Assembly: GCF_008831285.2 (NCBI RefSeq)
Contig: NC_045138.2
Span: 19,189,934-19,253,933 of the forward strand
Length of the DNA: 64,000 bases
Source: Nymphaea colorata
Lineage: Eukaryota > Streptophyta > Magnoliopsida > Nymphaeales > Nymphaeaceae
Reading direction: 5' to 3'
Shown here piece after piece: positions 12,410 to 22,657 of the stretch (the first letter of the stretch is position 1; every line of letters starts with the position of its first letter). A model generated the notes under the pieces. It saw only the letters and a list, made by a program, of their open reading frames with translations, had not been told where the DNA came from and did no database searches. The position numbers were made by a program, and so were the translations under genes.

Positions 12410-12640
12410 GTTGGAATTTCTTTGTTTGTTGTCACGCTACGTGTGGTTTCTCCTTGTATGAATTTAGGCGTCGGCACTGTGTAACTCCATCCGTTCTCGG
12501 GTCGTCTCCGGCGTGTCTTTCCGTCTTTGTATGTGTTAAATTGCCCCCTGTCCGCTTCGTCCTGAGTTTTACTTCACGTCATGGTTATGACGTCTTATTG
12601 TATGTATTGCCTACTGGTATCCATCTTGTTCGATGCTGAA
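12410..12640 (+). other. Conserved 3' tail of copy B (truncated)
   Basis: Begins TAGGTTGGAATTTCTTTG and aligns to the tails of the other copies through the CCATCTTGTTC segment. The distal third (GCCGAAGCTTTG to GGAAAAACAGG) is missing. A different frame is open from 12355, inside the CDS, to 12639. Confidence 0.65.
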
Positions 12641-13386
12641 TTTTAGGTTAATTATGCTCTGTTTTTTTTAGTTGTTGGTGCTAAACTTAGTTGCTTTTTT
12701 AGTTATCGTTAAATTTTGAAGCATGGTTAAAAAATTTACGCTGAAGAGTAGGATTTGATGTCACCAACCATGCAGATTTGACGCTGTAAGTATGATTTTA
12801 TTGTAACTAGGATCCAGTTCACACCCGATTAATAGGATAGATAATTTTCACTTGGAAAATTGCGGATCGTGAACGCAGCCCGAGATCCGATGTCGATCCA
12901 AATCGTACACTAATCAGATCCAGATCCAGTGCAACAAGTTGATTCCCTTGCACCTGGGTCTGCTCTGTTTCATTCCCGCAAATGGCGTATAATCGACAGT
13001 GTTATAGATAAGATGGTGCAGATCGGCCTAAAAATACAAACCAGCTTCAGTTAAGTTTTAAGGAAAGATAGACCCTATAAAACAAGTTCAAATAAAGTTA
13101 AAAAAACTATTTAACATTAATCTATTTGGGCTCATCTTTTGTTTTCTAGAATCTTGCCCAAGGCCCTCTAGGCTATCGATTAATAGTAATAGACGTGAAA
13201 CCTCTGAATTAAAAATTATTTAATTTATAGTTGATTTCTCGCGGAATGTGAATGCGATTGGTGTCCTGTGGAAGTCGCTGAATCAGACCTTGCTCTTACC
13301 ATTCATATGGCGTATAATCATTTATCAAATTTAAATCTCACAAATGCTAATTTTTTTTTTTTCAAAATTATTGAATTCCTAATTGG
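12641..13386. other. Intergenic, no supported gene
   Basis: AT-rich, with no ORF of note. The part near 12885-12940 is shared with the 3' flank of copy A (9255-9300). Confidence 0.6.
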
Positions 13387-13875
13387 TAGGGCTGTGCACG
13401 AGCTGAGGCCAACTTGAGCTCAACTTGACTTAGAGCTCAACTTGACTTAGAAGACTGGATTTCAATAGAACAAGCTTGAGCTCGACTTGATATAACATGG
13501 ATTCGACTTTGACTTAGAAAACTTGAGCTCGATAGAACAAGATTGATCTTAACTTGATGATACAACGTTGAGCTCGAGCTCAACTCGCGTAACTTGTTTA
13601 TGCTAAGCATATCTCATTTCTTTGAACTCATTTAACTTGTTTAGTTGCAAATAGTTTAACTATTTTCACATTATAATTCAACATCCATTATATACTCGAT
13701 TCAAGTTGAGTTTAAACGAGTCGAGTTGTTACAACTCAAACTCGACTCATTTTAATTTTAAGTATATATTTGAACTTGATTTGACTTGTTTAAAAACAAG
13801 TCAAGTTAAAATTGAGATTTAACGAACTAGTTCTAGTTGAGCTCGAGCTAGTTTGACTCTTTGTGCAGCCGTGTT
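13387..13875. mobile_element. TIR-bearing non-autonomous element (hAT-like?)
   Basis: The left end reads GGGCTGTGCACGAGC and continues into AACTTGAGCTC. The right end, reverse-complemented, reads CACGGCTGCACAAAG and continues to CTAGCTCGAGCTC, giving imperfect terminal inverted repeats. The interior is repetitive, with many GAGCTC / AACTTGACTT words. It has no coding capacity. Similar GAGCTCG-rich sequence occurs at 18900-19300 and 63540-63840. Assignment to hAT is inference; I found no clean target duplication. Confidence 0.45.
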
Positions 13876-14952
13876 AGGTCTTAAGTTCTCATGGGGAACT
13901 ATAGATTCGAACTCAACCCTAACAGGCTGGACGCTAATTCGGTCCAGTTCTGGAAGGAAATTCAAATCTGGATATGCTTCAATAATAATACCGACTCCAA
14001 AGGTGTCTGAGTTCAAATTAACAACGATGCTTTGATGATCGCTTTTAAAAAGTCATGCAATAAAAAATTGGGGTAGTTTTATCTCCCTACTAATTTGAAA
14101 TAACAAATTCGGCATAGATTCCGGACCTTAAATATTAATAAATTATCAAAATGAAAAATGAGTTGAGATTATGTGTAGCTCATGAGTTGAAACTTGAAAC
14201 GTATCCAGACGAGAAAAATTGAAGAAGCAAACACGTTATAATGAACTATTTTCCGCAAGTAATTTTTTCGCTCTCGTTTGGCACACATGGCCGACGTAAA
14301 TTCCCCTCACAAAGCTCATATAATGAGCCGCCAAACTTGGCTCCAAGTTGATGATGGCCGTGTAAGATGAGTCAATTTAAATAACACCCCTTACTTTTCT
14401 TGTGAATTTTGCCAATGTTAGTTGGACTCTAAATAAGCACACCTTTTCGTTCAGTCTCTTTCCACCTTCTCTAAACCACATTTTGTATAATCGACAAATA
14501 AAAACATTTTTTTATAACTCACTTTTCCTCCATCTAAATATCTTCATTAATTAACTTTACTTTCTTTTTTATTCTAAGCGCCCTCTACCAAACAGGGCAT
14601 TAGATATTAATTTAAAAATAAACTCAAACCTAAAGTTAATCAAATGTCATTTCCTGAATCCCAAATTTCATTTGACTTCTTAAACCAGGTGTTAAAATTG
14701 AAGCATACTAAGACACAGGAAAAAGGAGTGAGAAAGAAAGATTAACACTCTTTCTCAATACCACCAAGATTCAGAAATCAAATTGAAAACATGATTATAA
14801 CACACCACTCAAACCGATTGGTTGCGCTACCCATCACTTTGTGAGAGAGGAAGAAAAAAAGAGAGAATTCGAGTAGGATCCTATGTACGTGACTTCCTAC
14901 CCACATCTGCAATCAATCAAGTATTTGTAATCCAGTATTGTCTTCCACATTT
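13876..14952. other. Intergenic, no supported gene
   Basis: AT-rich and featureless. ORFs at 13819 and 13853 lie mostly in the GAGCTC-rich element end and show no family resemblance. Confidence 0.6.
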
Positions 14953-15268
14953 AGTCATGCGCTCTAACTTGCTGTTGCGGGTCTTCGTACGCGTGCGTAT
15001 ATATTCAGTAGGTTGGAATTTCTTTGTTTGTTGTCACGCTATCTAAGTGTGGTTTGGTTTCTTCTTGTATGAATTTAGGCGTCGTCCCTCTGTAACTCCA
15101 TCCGTTCTCCGGTCGTCTCCGGCGTGTCTTTCCGTCTTCGTATGTGTTAAATTCCCCCCTGTCCGCTTCGTCCTTAGTTTTACTTCACGTCAAGGTTTTG
15201 ACGTCCTATTGTATGTGTTTGCTTATTATTGTTCTATACATCGGAATTCGTTCAATTACTGTCCTCTG
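14953..15268 (+). pseudogene. 5'-truncated relic of the membrane-protein family (G)
   Basis: This piece starts abruptly at the codons for the SC-ALTCC region of the family (closest to copy B 12353 onward: AGTCATGCGCTCTAACTTGC) and continues through the stop and the conserved tail as far as about 15268. Everything upstream, including all membrane segments, is absent, so no functional family product is possible. It retains the TAGGTTGGAATTTC and TAGGCGTCGTCCC junctions, so it did not come from an RNA spliced at that place. Confidence 0.7.
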
Positions 15269-15473
15269 TTGGAAAAATAATGAATATGTATCGGAGAAAG
15301 ATATCAACGAAATCAAACCGAAAAGCATAGACGTGAACACAACCACTTTTTAAAAATGGAAGCATTTAAACAACTACGTACCATATTTAGCCAACCACCC
15401 TGCCAGCTACACCTCATCACCATCTCTCCAACTCTTGCTGGTCGCATTACCATATTCTTGATGTGACTGCTCT

Positions 15474-15722
15474 TGAAGTTGGGGAAGATAGTAGTTGAGA
15501 GAGAAGAACCGACTGGAGACGTAAGGTAACAGAGAAACAGGGAGAAAGGGCCAATGTTATGCGAGGGATAAAAATCCCGTATTCTCATTTATCATATATA
15601 TATATATATACAGTGTAACTGAAATGTATATACATGTATAAGACCCATTGTCAATGGGATACAGCTGTAGACAACTATATTACAGCTGTTTATTCTAAAC
15701 TTTCTAGACTAACCTCCTAACA
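15474..15722 (-). repeat. 3' LTR of the Copia element
   Basis: 249 bases from TGAAGTTGGGG to CCTCCTAACA on the plus strand; both ends obey the TG...CA rule. It contains a TA run at about 15595-15610. It differs from the partner LTR at about three places (for example CTGAAATG versus CTCAGATG, and GATACAG versus GATATAG). Confidence 0.9.
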
Positions 15723-15736
15723 TTCTCCCCCTCAAG
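15723..15736 (-). promoter_or_regulatory. Polypurine tract of the Copia element
   Basis: On the minus strand CTTGAGGGGGAGAA lies directly against the 3' LTR start TGTTAGG, the expected primer position for plus-strand DNA synthesis. Confidence 0.75.
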
Positions 15737-16190
15737 TTAGATCTTCCAAATTCTGAAGACCTAACTTGCAGCATAACTTGTGAAATGTATCTTTACACAC
15801 AGCTTTGGTTAGAATATCTGCAAATTGGTTCCTTGAGGCAACATGTTCTGTTTTTATGATTCCTGACTGAATTTTTTCTTTAAGAAAGTGACAGTCTATT
15901 TCAATGTGTTTCATTCGTTCATGAAACACATGGTTATTTCCAATGTAAATTGCAGTCTTGCTGTCACAAAATAGGCTTATTGGCTGTTTTACATTCATCT
16001 TCATATCCTGTAGCAAGTATTTTATCCATAGCAATTCACACACAATGAGAGCCATTGCTCGATATTCACTTTCTGCGCTTGATCTGGCCACGACTGTTTG
16101 TTTCGTACTACTCCAAGAGACTAAATTATCACCAACAAAACAACAGTAGCCAGGGATGACCCACTCTGCAGTGCCATATGCGAGCATCAC
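15732..16190 (-). pseudogene. Copia RNase H domain (pol C-terminal fragment)
   Basis: 152 codons reading a classic Copia RNase H: GYCCFVGDN, then SWSSTKQTVVARSSAESEYR, the WIKYLL segment, LFCDSKTA, and the C-terminal KTEHVASRNQFADILTKA signature. This part of pol normally removes RNA from the RNA-DNA hybrid during retrotransposition. Here it is joined almost directly to the pre-integrase region, without integrase core or reverse transcriptase, so it is a remnant even though its own frame is open. The junction lies at about 16150-16175. Confidence 0.88.
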
Positions 16191-16590
16191 TGGCAGTTTT
16201 TATTGCAGTGTATACACTGGAGTTGTGCTCTTGAGTCAAGTAGTACAGGCCATTTGCCTCTTCACATTCACCAATCTTCGTCTCATTCTTGCTGTCTACT
16301 AGTATCTCCTTTTTTCCAACAAAAATTATATAGTAGCTCAGAGTATTACTCAGTTTGCTAACAGATATCAACTTTGTTGCGCACTTAGGCACATACAACA
16401 CGTCATGCAATGTAATATGTTGATTTATGTAAACAGAGCCATATCCTACTGCAGATGTGGTCGACCCATCAGCTAGTTTTACTGATATATGTTTATCATA
16501 TTTGACATTATGTAACAGTTCTAAACAAGCAGTCATATGGTCTGTAGCTCCACTGTCAACTATCCATGCTGAGTTATTGGAACAAGCCAA
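16129..16590 (-). pseudogene. Copia protease and GAG-pre-integrase fragment
   Basis: The frame starts within the protease: WIVDSGATDHM contains the catalytic DSGA motif of retroviral-type aspartic proteases. It continues through VLYVPKCATKLISVSKL and ends in IWHCRVGHP, the start of the pre-integrase zinc-binding region. The integrase catalytic core that should follow is deleted. The frame differs from that of gag (16635-17621), so a frameshift or stop separates the two in what is usually one polyprotein. Confidence 0.85.
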
Positions 16591-16634
16591 GAAAGAGCAA
16601 GGTAAAGGGTTTGAAGTCTTACCTGTTTCTGTTC

Positions 16635-17621
16635 CTAGTTTAGTTGTAATAGCAAGATTGCTGCAGGTGATTTTTTGAGCAAACGTGTGAGTTCAGCAAT
16701 GTCACCTTCACGTCTGAGTCCAGCATTACGAACTTGTCCTCTCCTTCTGTTTGGATGGCCATTCAGGTTCCAACAACGTTCCCTAGTGTGGCCTTGTTTT
16801 TTACAGTAAGTACAGAACAGAGAATTTCGTCCTCGACCGAACCTGGTATCTACTGTGAAGTTGTTCTTATCTCTTGGAGCAGTATGAGATGTTTCTGTCT
16901 TAGCGACAAATGCAGCCTTGTCAGCAGGCGCATATTCTTTCTTGAAGTCGTCTTCAGTCTTCATGACTTTTTGCCTGGTTTCTTCTCGTTGTATGATAGA
17001 ACAAACATTGTTGAAGGACGGGAGAGGGGAAGACATGAGAATCTGACTTTTTAGATAGTCGAACTCTGCCCCTAACCCAGCGAGAAGCTTGAACACTTTA
17101 TCTTCGTCAGCTCTCTGTTTCAGTACTTCCATATCAGGAAAGAGGGGACGATATTGGGATAATTCATCCCACATCGCTTTAAGGGAGCTTAGATATACGT
17201 GAAATGGCTTCTCTCCTTTGGTGACTCGTGCGATATGCTGTTGCAGAAGATAGACCCTGGCCAGGTTTTGGTCTTCACCATAGATCTCCGCTAGGGTGTC
17301 CCAGATTTCTTTGGCCGAATCCAAGAATAGAAAGCTCTCGGCAATGGTGGGCTCCATTGAATTTAGCAACCAAGACATTACAACTCGATCGTTAGCTTCC
17401 CATTCTTCATAACTCAGATCATCTTTCTCAGGAGCTGTAATCTTGCCATTGATATAGCCTATTTTTGACTTTCCACAGAGGTATAAGCTTGCTGATTTCG
17501 GCCAAACCACATAGTTTCCACCGTTGAGAGGTGCTGTGGTGATTTTGAGAGCCGGATCTGATTCCTTCATGACTGCTTTTACAGTAGAGATTTGGGGGTT
17601 TTGGTTTTCTGATTCTGCCAT
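16635..17621 (-). CDS. Copia gag polyprotein
   Basis: 328 residues. The start MAESENQNPQIS is followed by a Copia gag (UBN2-type) core: GGNYVVWPKSASLYL, SWLLNSMEPTIAESFLFLDS and EIWDTLAEIYGED. A CCHC zinc knuckle sits at residues 270-283 (CTYCKKQGHTRERC), the RNA-binding element of nucleocapsid. Protein of this kind packages the element RNA. The frame is open from the ATG, but it ends soon after the knuckle, where a full element would continue into protease. It sits about 250 bases downstream of the PBS on the minus strand. Confidence 0.88.
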   Translation of the reverse strand: MAESENQNPQISTVKAVMKESDPALKITTAPLNGGNYVVWPKSASLYLCGKSKIGYINGKITAPEKDDLSYEEWEANDRVVMSWLLNSMEPTIAESFLFLDSAKEIWDTLAEIYGEDQNLARVYLLQQHIARVTKGEKPFHVYLSSLKAMWDELSQYRPLFPDMEVLKQRADEDKVFKLLAGLGAEFDYLKSQILMSSPLPSFNNVCSIIQREETRQKVMKTEDDFKKEYAPADKAAFVAKTETSHTAPRDKNNFTVDTRFGRGRNSLFCTYCKKQGHTRERCWNLNGHPNRRRGQVRNAGLRREGDIAELTRLLKKSPAAILLLQLN

Positions 17622-17862
17622 AGCTGCTGAGAATCCCTCGATCTACAGAATCCACGCTCACCGCACCAGTTGGGAAGCCGAGACCAGAAAGCCGAGCCCT
17701 AGCCTGTCGGTTCCTTCCTCTTTTTGTTTTGTGTAGGAACAAAAACCCTAAACTTTCCCTAAACTTTGGGAAGCCGTCGACGCCTACAAAAACCTCAACA
17801 TTGAGGACCTGTAGCTTGATCAGCTGTAGGTGTTTACGCCTGTCCTTGAATTTCAGCCTGCT

Positions 17863-17875
17863 GGCTCTAATACCA
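17863..17875 (-). promoter_or_regulatory. Primer binding site, initiator tRNA-Met
   Basis: On the minus strand TGGTATTAGAGCC follows the 5' LTR after three bases. The canonical Copia PBS is TGGTATCAGAGC, complementary to initiator tRNA-Met. Confidence 0.85.
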
Positions 17876-17878
17876 TCT

Positions 17879-18127
17879 TGAAGTTGGGGAAGATAGTAGT
17901 TGAGAGAGAAGAACCGACTGGAGACGTAAGGTAACAGAGAAACAGGGAGAAAGGGCCAATGTTATGCGAGGGATAAAAATCCCGTATTCTCATTTATCAT
18001 ATATATATATATATACAGTGTAACTCAGATGTATATACATGTATAAGACCCATTGTCAATGGGATATAGCTGTAGACAACTATATTACAGCTGTTTATTC
18101 TAAACTTTCTAGACTAACCTCCTAACA
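17879..18127 (-). repeat. 5' LTR of the Copia element
   Basis: 249 bases, nearly identical to 15474-15722, with the same TG...CA ends. As the upstream LTR of a minus-strand element it would hold the promoter. Confidence 0.9.
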
Positions 18128-19384
18128 AATGCAGCCACTCCGGCGGGCCGATGATTGCCACCTCTGCGGGCTGCGGCCACTTTCTTCCGTCACTTCTAGC
18201 ACAAATCTCAGTCTCGCCTTCCATCTTGAGTTATTTGAAGCCACTGCTTTAGAGTGATGAGTAAAGTTTAGGCCTCCCTTAAGCAAGTAAAATTCATCAC
18301 CCAAGCCTGGTGATCTTGAGCTTCTTCTACTATTCTTCCCACTTCAATTGCCATGTACGCTTCTTCACAGCTCTGCCTAATACTGGACCACTTTTTTCCA
18401 GCATGCCACATGAAACTCCACACCTGCCAAAGTTTTGTTCCCCATTCCAAACTTTGACAATGCCGCTAATCAGGTTATTCTCAGTCCTCACCCATTATTT
18501 TCCACACTTTAGACATACGGAATGATCAAGCGTGAACCGGATCGAGCTTGTCGCGTAGCATTTGGATCTTGAAAACCATTTTTTCATTTTTGTTGAAAAT
18601 TTATAAAAAGCCATCGCATTGAAACATTTTCTGAACAAAAGCCAAAAATGGGTCGCACAAATTCTGGTGCAGAATTGATAGAACAAACGGTTTGGACGGA
18701 CGTGGACCAGGACAAGATCCGGGTGTAAAGTAGACCACATGGTACGGTTCGACTAAAGTAAGCAGTCACACGTGGATTCTTGATAGACCGGGTCTTGGTT
18801 CGTTACCAACTTCACATTTGACTTGACTTCTTTTATTGGTTTGAAGTTTATAAGTTACCAAAAAAAAAGAAAAGAAAAAAAAAGAACTTAGATTAACCAA
18901 GCTTGACTTGACCAAAAAAACTTAAGCTCCAACTCGACTCGAATTCGAGACAAACTCAAACTCGAGCCAAGTTACACGCTGGAGCTGAACTCGACAACAT
19001 AGTGTCGCTCGAGCCTGAGCCTGACTTGTTTAACTCGTTTATGTTAACCTGTCATGTTTTTTACTCGTCGAACTTGTCAATTCTTTTAACTAATTCATCG
19101 ACAATAAGCCACTTTTATGTAGTCTGTCATGTTTTTTACTCGTCGAACTTGTCAATTCATTTAACTAATTCATCGACAATAAGCCACTTTTATGTAGTCG
19201 AGCCCAACCGAATGTAAACGAGCCTGGTTTTTATACCACGAACTCAATACGTTTCAAGTGTAAATTTAAACTCGACCGAGTTTGCTCGTTGTGCAGCTCG
19301 TGATCTTAATCGCCCCCCTAAAAAGGACCTCAAACTTGGCCTTTCCCATAAAAGTCAAACCTTTATTTTGCGGCGCAATATTTT
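18128..19384. other. Intergenic, no supported gene
   Basis: 18128-18780 holds no recognised gene. 18900-19300 is rich in GAGCTCG / CTCGACTCG words like the element at 13387 and ends GTTGTGCAGCTCGTG, so it is probably a second diverged copy of that repeat. Confidence 0.5.
19049..19198. repeat. 75-base tandem duplication
   Basis: Two adjacent, nearly identical 75-base units start CTGTCATGTTTTTTACTCG (19049 and 19124). They differ at one visible position (TTCTTTTAAC versus TTCATTTAAC). Confidence 0.9.
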
Positions 19385-19806
19385 TGAAGGAAGAAGAGAA
19401 CGGCCCTGTTTGTTCGCGTTTCTTCTTTCAGATGCCTTTTTTTCTCCTCATCCTTATCTTCCTTTCTATCGTCAGGCTTCCATCATACCGGTGCCATATC
19501 TGTAGGTTGGAATTCCTTTGATTGATGTTAATCTGCGAACTTGTATGAATTCAGGCGTCGTACCTGTGTAACTCCATCCGTTCTCCGGTCAGCTCCGGCG
19601 TGTCTTTCCGTCTTTGTATATGTTAAATTGCCTCCTGTCCGCTTCGTCCTTTGTTTTACTTTACTTCATGGTTATGACGACTTACTGTATCTGTTCTTGT
19701 TCTATGATTCACTTTATGAATCGAATTCGTCCGCTCACTGTCGTCAACGCAGACGAGGCCGAAGCTTTGTTGGTGCAATTTTTCGCCGTCCGCTTAGAGG
19801 GATGTT
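19385..19806 (+). pseudogene. Membrane-protein family relic with deleted ORF (F)
   Basis: 19385-19465 matches the upstream flank of copy E (57891-57975; both contain GAAGGAAGAAGAGAACGGCC). At about 19480 the sequence jumps straight to the last codons and stop of the family (ATCTGTAGGTTGGAATTCC) and runs through the conserved tail to GCCGAAGCTTTGTTGGTGC. About 1.1 kb, including the whole membrane-spanning ORF and promoter, is missing relative to copy E. A frame at 19541-19837 runs through the tail but is not expected to be a protein. Like C and E it lacks the ACAAACTGCACAAAC insert, so it belongs to their subgroup. Confidence 0.75.
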
Positions 19807-22167
19807 AGATGACTTGAGTGCAAGTAGTGTGAGCTAGGAGCGACTTTGGTGAGAGATCTGTGTTGGTATTGTGTGGGAGGCGATGCGCTCAATAGGTAAA
19901 AATTACTTATAAAATATAAACAATAGTCGCAGGAGCTTATTAAGTTTTGGTGCGCTCATTTTTCTTTTGTTAGCTGATTGAATTCATTCTGTAGGCTTTC
20001 ACTTAATTTTCGGTCGGAAAATTTTGGCGTCAGGAAGGAAGATGCGATGAAATTACCCACCAACTGAACGCTCGCTCTCTCTCTCTGGATCTCCCTGTGG
20101 TGGACGACATAATTAAAAAGAAGGCGATGTGTGAAGGGGTGAGGAATCGGGGATCACATATTCCTCCTGGTTCAGCTTTATCTGTGGGGAAGAAACGGTC
20201 AGAAGGCACCGCCGGGCCCCAGCCTCTGCTCCTGCCGGACGGACACCGGCGGACGGCTCGGATCCATCCCTCCTGTGTCGATGTCTTGCTGCTCATCTAA
20301 CCTCCTGTGTATGTGTCAAATCGATGCGGCGCGGATAAAATGCCCTCACTTTGGATAAAATGCCCTCACTTTCTTCAATTAATGACAGAAAGTGCCACAC
20401 TTTCAGCCGCGGTGCCACCAGTGTTGTGGGACCCGCACGTCAATATAACGAGCACCTGTATGCCTGTCAAGTTCCTCCCCACGTTCCATTGTCCTTCCCC
20501 CATTAAAGAACAAATTTCCGTTAGAGGTTCACATTTTGTCTGAATTTTAGAAACGCCGCATAACCTTTTTTTATTTACCAGTTTCGCCTTATAGCTGAGC
20601 AAGTTATCGACTCAAACAGGCCATCAGCCTAGGTTCAATGGGGATGTTCCCAGGAAATTAGGCCCCATTCGACCACTGTGAGTGAAATTTAAAAATGGCG
20701 AATTCCTTTCCCTTGAAAACGATAGTGCTGTTCATTATTGTGCCTAATGAATCAAGTTCTAATTTAATATAGAGACCATATGCAATCCCCACCTTTTTTT
20801 TTTTTTTTTTTGGTGAATTTTGGGTAGTAAATCAACTTCAAAAGATCGATTTACTGATCTTATGAACTCGAAATAACGAGTCTCCAATTCTATTAAAATC
20901 CAATTAAAGATTTTAAGTGACATCCTCTTTTAATACAAGCCGGAATGAGTCAAACCATTGAAAAAATTCAATTTCAAGGCATTGACTAAATTCGGCCTTG
21001 CTAGCCGCTAGGAAAATTAATCCGATGTCTTTATATCTGAAAATCTAGTAAACTATTGAATAAATTATTTAAATTAATTGATAGTTTTTACTCCGCAACT
21101 GGTTGGTGGTAGAGCCGTACGTGTATGTGTCTGAACCCACTGAGTGGGTCCACCAGGTTCTCATCACTAGTTTTCTTAAGTAATATAGTTTTTGTTAAAA
21201 TAGTAATATATATATATATATAATTGTACTTTTTTTAAACGAATAGGTCTGAACCATCTCACATACTTCGACAATTAAGATAAAAATCAAAGAAAAAAAA
21301 CATGTAAAGTAATGCTACATGATCAAATTGTTTAATCACATGTCATGTCCTTTTATTTTTGTTTTTCTCTCAATCATAGTCACAAATAATGTTTTAGAAT
21401 TTTAAACTATAAGGTTTTTCTTAAGTATAATACGATAAACTTAAAAAAATAAAAAATATGGTAAATTTTTAAAAATTTAAAAAAATTAAAAATAAGGAAA
21501 AAATAAATAAGTGAAAAACTAATAATACAAAAATCAAAAGATAAGTAGATTTACAATAAATGCAAAATAAAAAATAAAAAACTCTTTGGAGTTAAAAACT
21601 AAAAAAATGAAAAAAGTGAAAAAACACAAAAAAAAGTGCGTTAAAAACGGGTTAAAAACACTTTTTTTCATTTTTAATATTTTTTTTCAGAAAAACGCTT
21701 TTTTTAGTTTTAAATGCCATTTAATTTATCGGATTTTTTTTGGAATAAAACGTATTTTGTGTGATTAGAACTTTCATGTGTCTCAATCACTGCTCTAAAA
21801 AGAACGAACGACATAAATTATTTCTTATCTGTCTAGAATGAATATGTGATTATATTCAACAGCAACACCTGCAGTCTCAATCACAGAACGATTGAAATTA
21901 TTTCTTATCTGTCTGGAATATGTGATTATATTCAACACCAACACCTGCAGTCTCAATCACTACTCTGAAAAGAAAAGAGCGATTGAAAATACTTCTTATC
22001 TGCCTTGAATATGTGATTATATTCTACAAGGGGGTGTCTTGGAATAATTTTTTTTTTTTACTTACATGTTGGTGCCTTTGAAAGTTTTAAATTTTTATAT
22101 TTGGTATCCCGTAGCAAGAATTGTCTGGTTCCCTGCATAGAAGCCTTTATCTTTGCTTTGCCCTGAA
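19807..22167. other. Intergenic, no supported gene
   Basis: Moderately GC-rich around 20040-20530, with ORFs in several frames but no recognisable protein. 21170-21780 is strongly A/T-rich (poly-A and poly-T tracts, a TA run at about 21209-21222). Confidence 0.6.
21781..22026. repeat. Three tandem repeats of 76-94 bases
   Basis: Units begin TCTCAATCAC at 21781, 21875 and 21951. Each contains CTTATCTG and ends near ATATGTGATTATATTC; the first two end AACACCTGCAG. The first unit carries about 18 extra bases. Confidence 0.9.
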
Positions 22168-22574
22168 CTTCGCCAACAATTTTAGGTTTAGAGGCGACAA
22201 GTATAAAATCTTTCCCACTTCAAAGGGCGGACCGAGACGCTAGAATTTTGACTAAAAGGTAAGGTAGTAACTATAAAACCTTGACGTTTCAGAAAGGCTG
22301 AAAGTGTCACTTATGGGTAAATGTTGGGACCAATGCACCAACTAAGTCAGAAGTGAGAACTAATAAAAAATAAAATATATAAAATTGCAGCACAATATAG
22401 AAAAATTAAAAAACAAGAAGGACGGGAAGTGAAAATTGTAAAGAAAAGAGAACACCGCCACGGTCGACGGAATAGCAAGTGGACAAGAAAAAGAAGGAAA
22501 ACGACGCCACTGAGTGAAGAGAGAGAGAAAAAGAGAGAGAGAGTTCCATAGGGACGCTCGCTCCCGCATTGCGA

Positions 22575-22583
22575 TTTATAAAT
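22575..22583 (+). promoter_or_regulatory. TATA box of copy C
   Basis: TTTATAAAT within GCGATTTATAAATGGGAGC, 75 bases before the ATG. The same element, in the same context, precedes copy E at 58651. Confidence 0.7.
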
Positions 22584-22657
22584 GGGAGCAACGCGAGAGG
22601 CTTTTCAACCGTCTCCTTCGGTGGCGAAAAGTAAGTTCCTCGTTATTTGCAGCGGCA

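Larger units (their letters stand above)
15474..18127 (-). mobile_element. Copia LTR retrotransposon, internally deleted
   Basis: Two 249-base LTRs flank a 2.16 kb interior read on the minus strand. Gene order is gag, protease/pre-integrase, then RNase H, the Copia order, but most of integrase and the whole reverse transcriptase are missing. The PBS (17863-17875) and the polypurine tract (15723-15736) are both in place. I see only about three substitutions between the LTRs, so insertion is recent. The 5-base flanks (GCTCT left, AATGC right) do not match, so no target duplication is evident. It cannot move on its own; mobilisation would need a full-length relative. Confidence 0.92.

Noticed and set aside
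20097-20300. GC-rich ORFs on both strands
   Set aside because: Overlapping frames with no recognisable product or paralogue in the window.
21090-21180. Stem-like sequence CCACTGAGTGGGTCCACCAGG as a miRNA precursor
   Set aside because: Only short self-complementarity; no hairpin arm pair of adequate length seen.
22514-22657. N-terminal extension of copy C
   Set aside because: It begins in a GA-rich run and overlaps the TATA box shared with copy E, so the ATG at 22514 would lie upstream of the transcript start.
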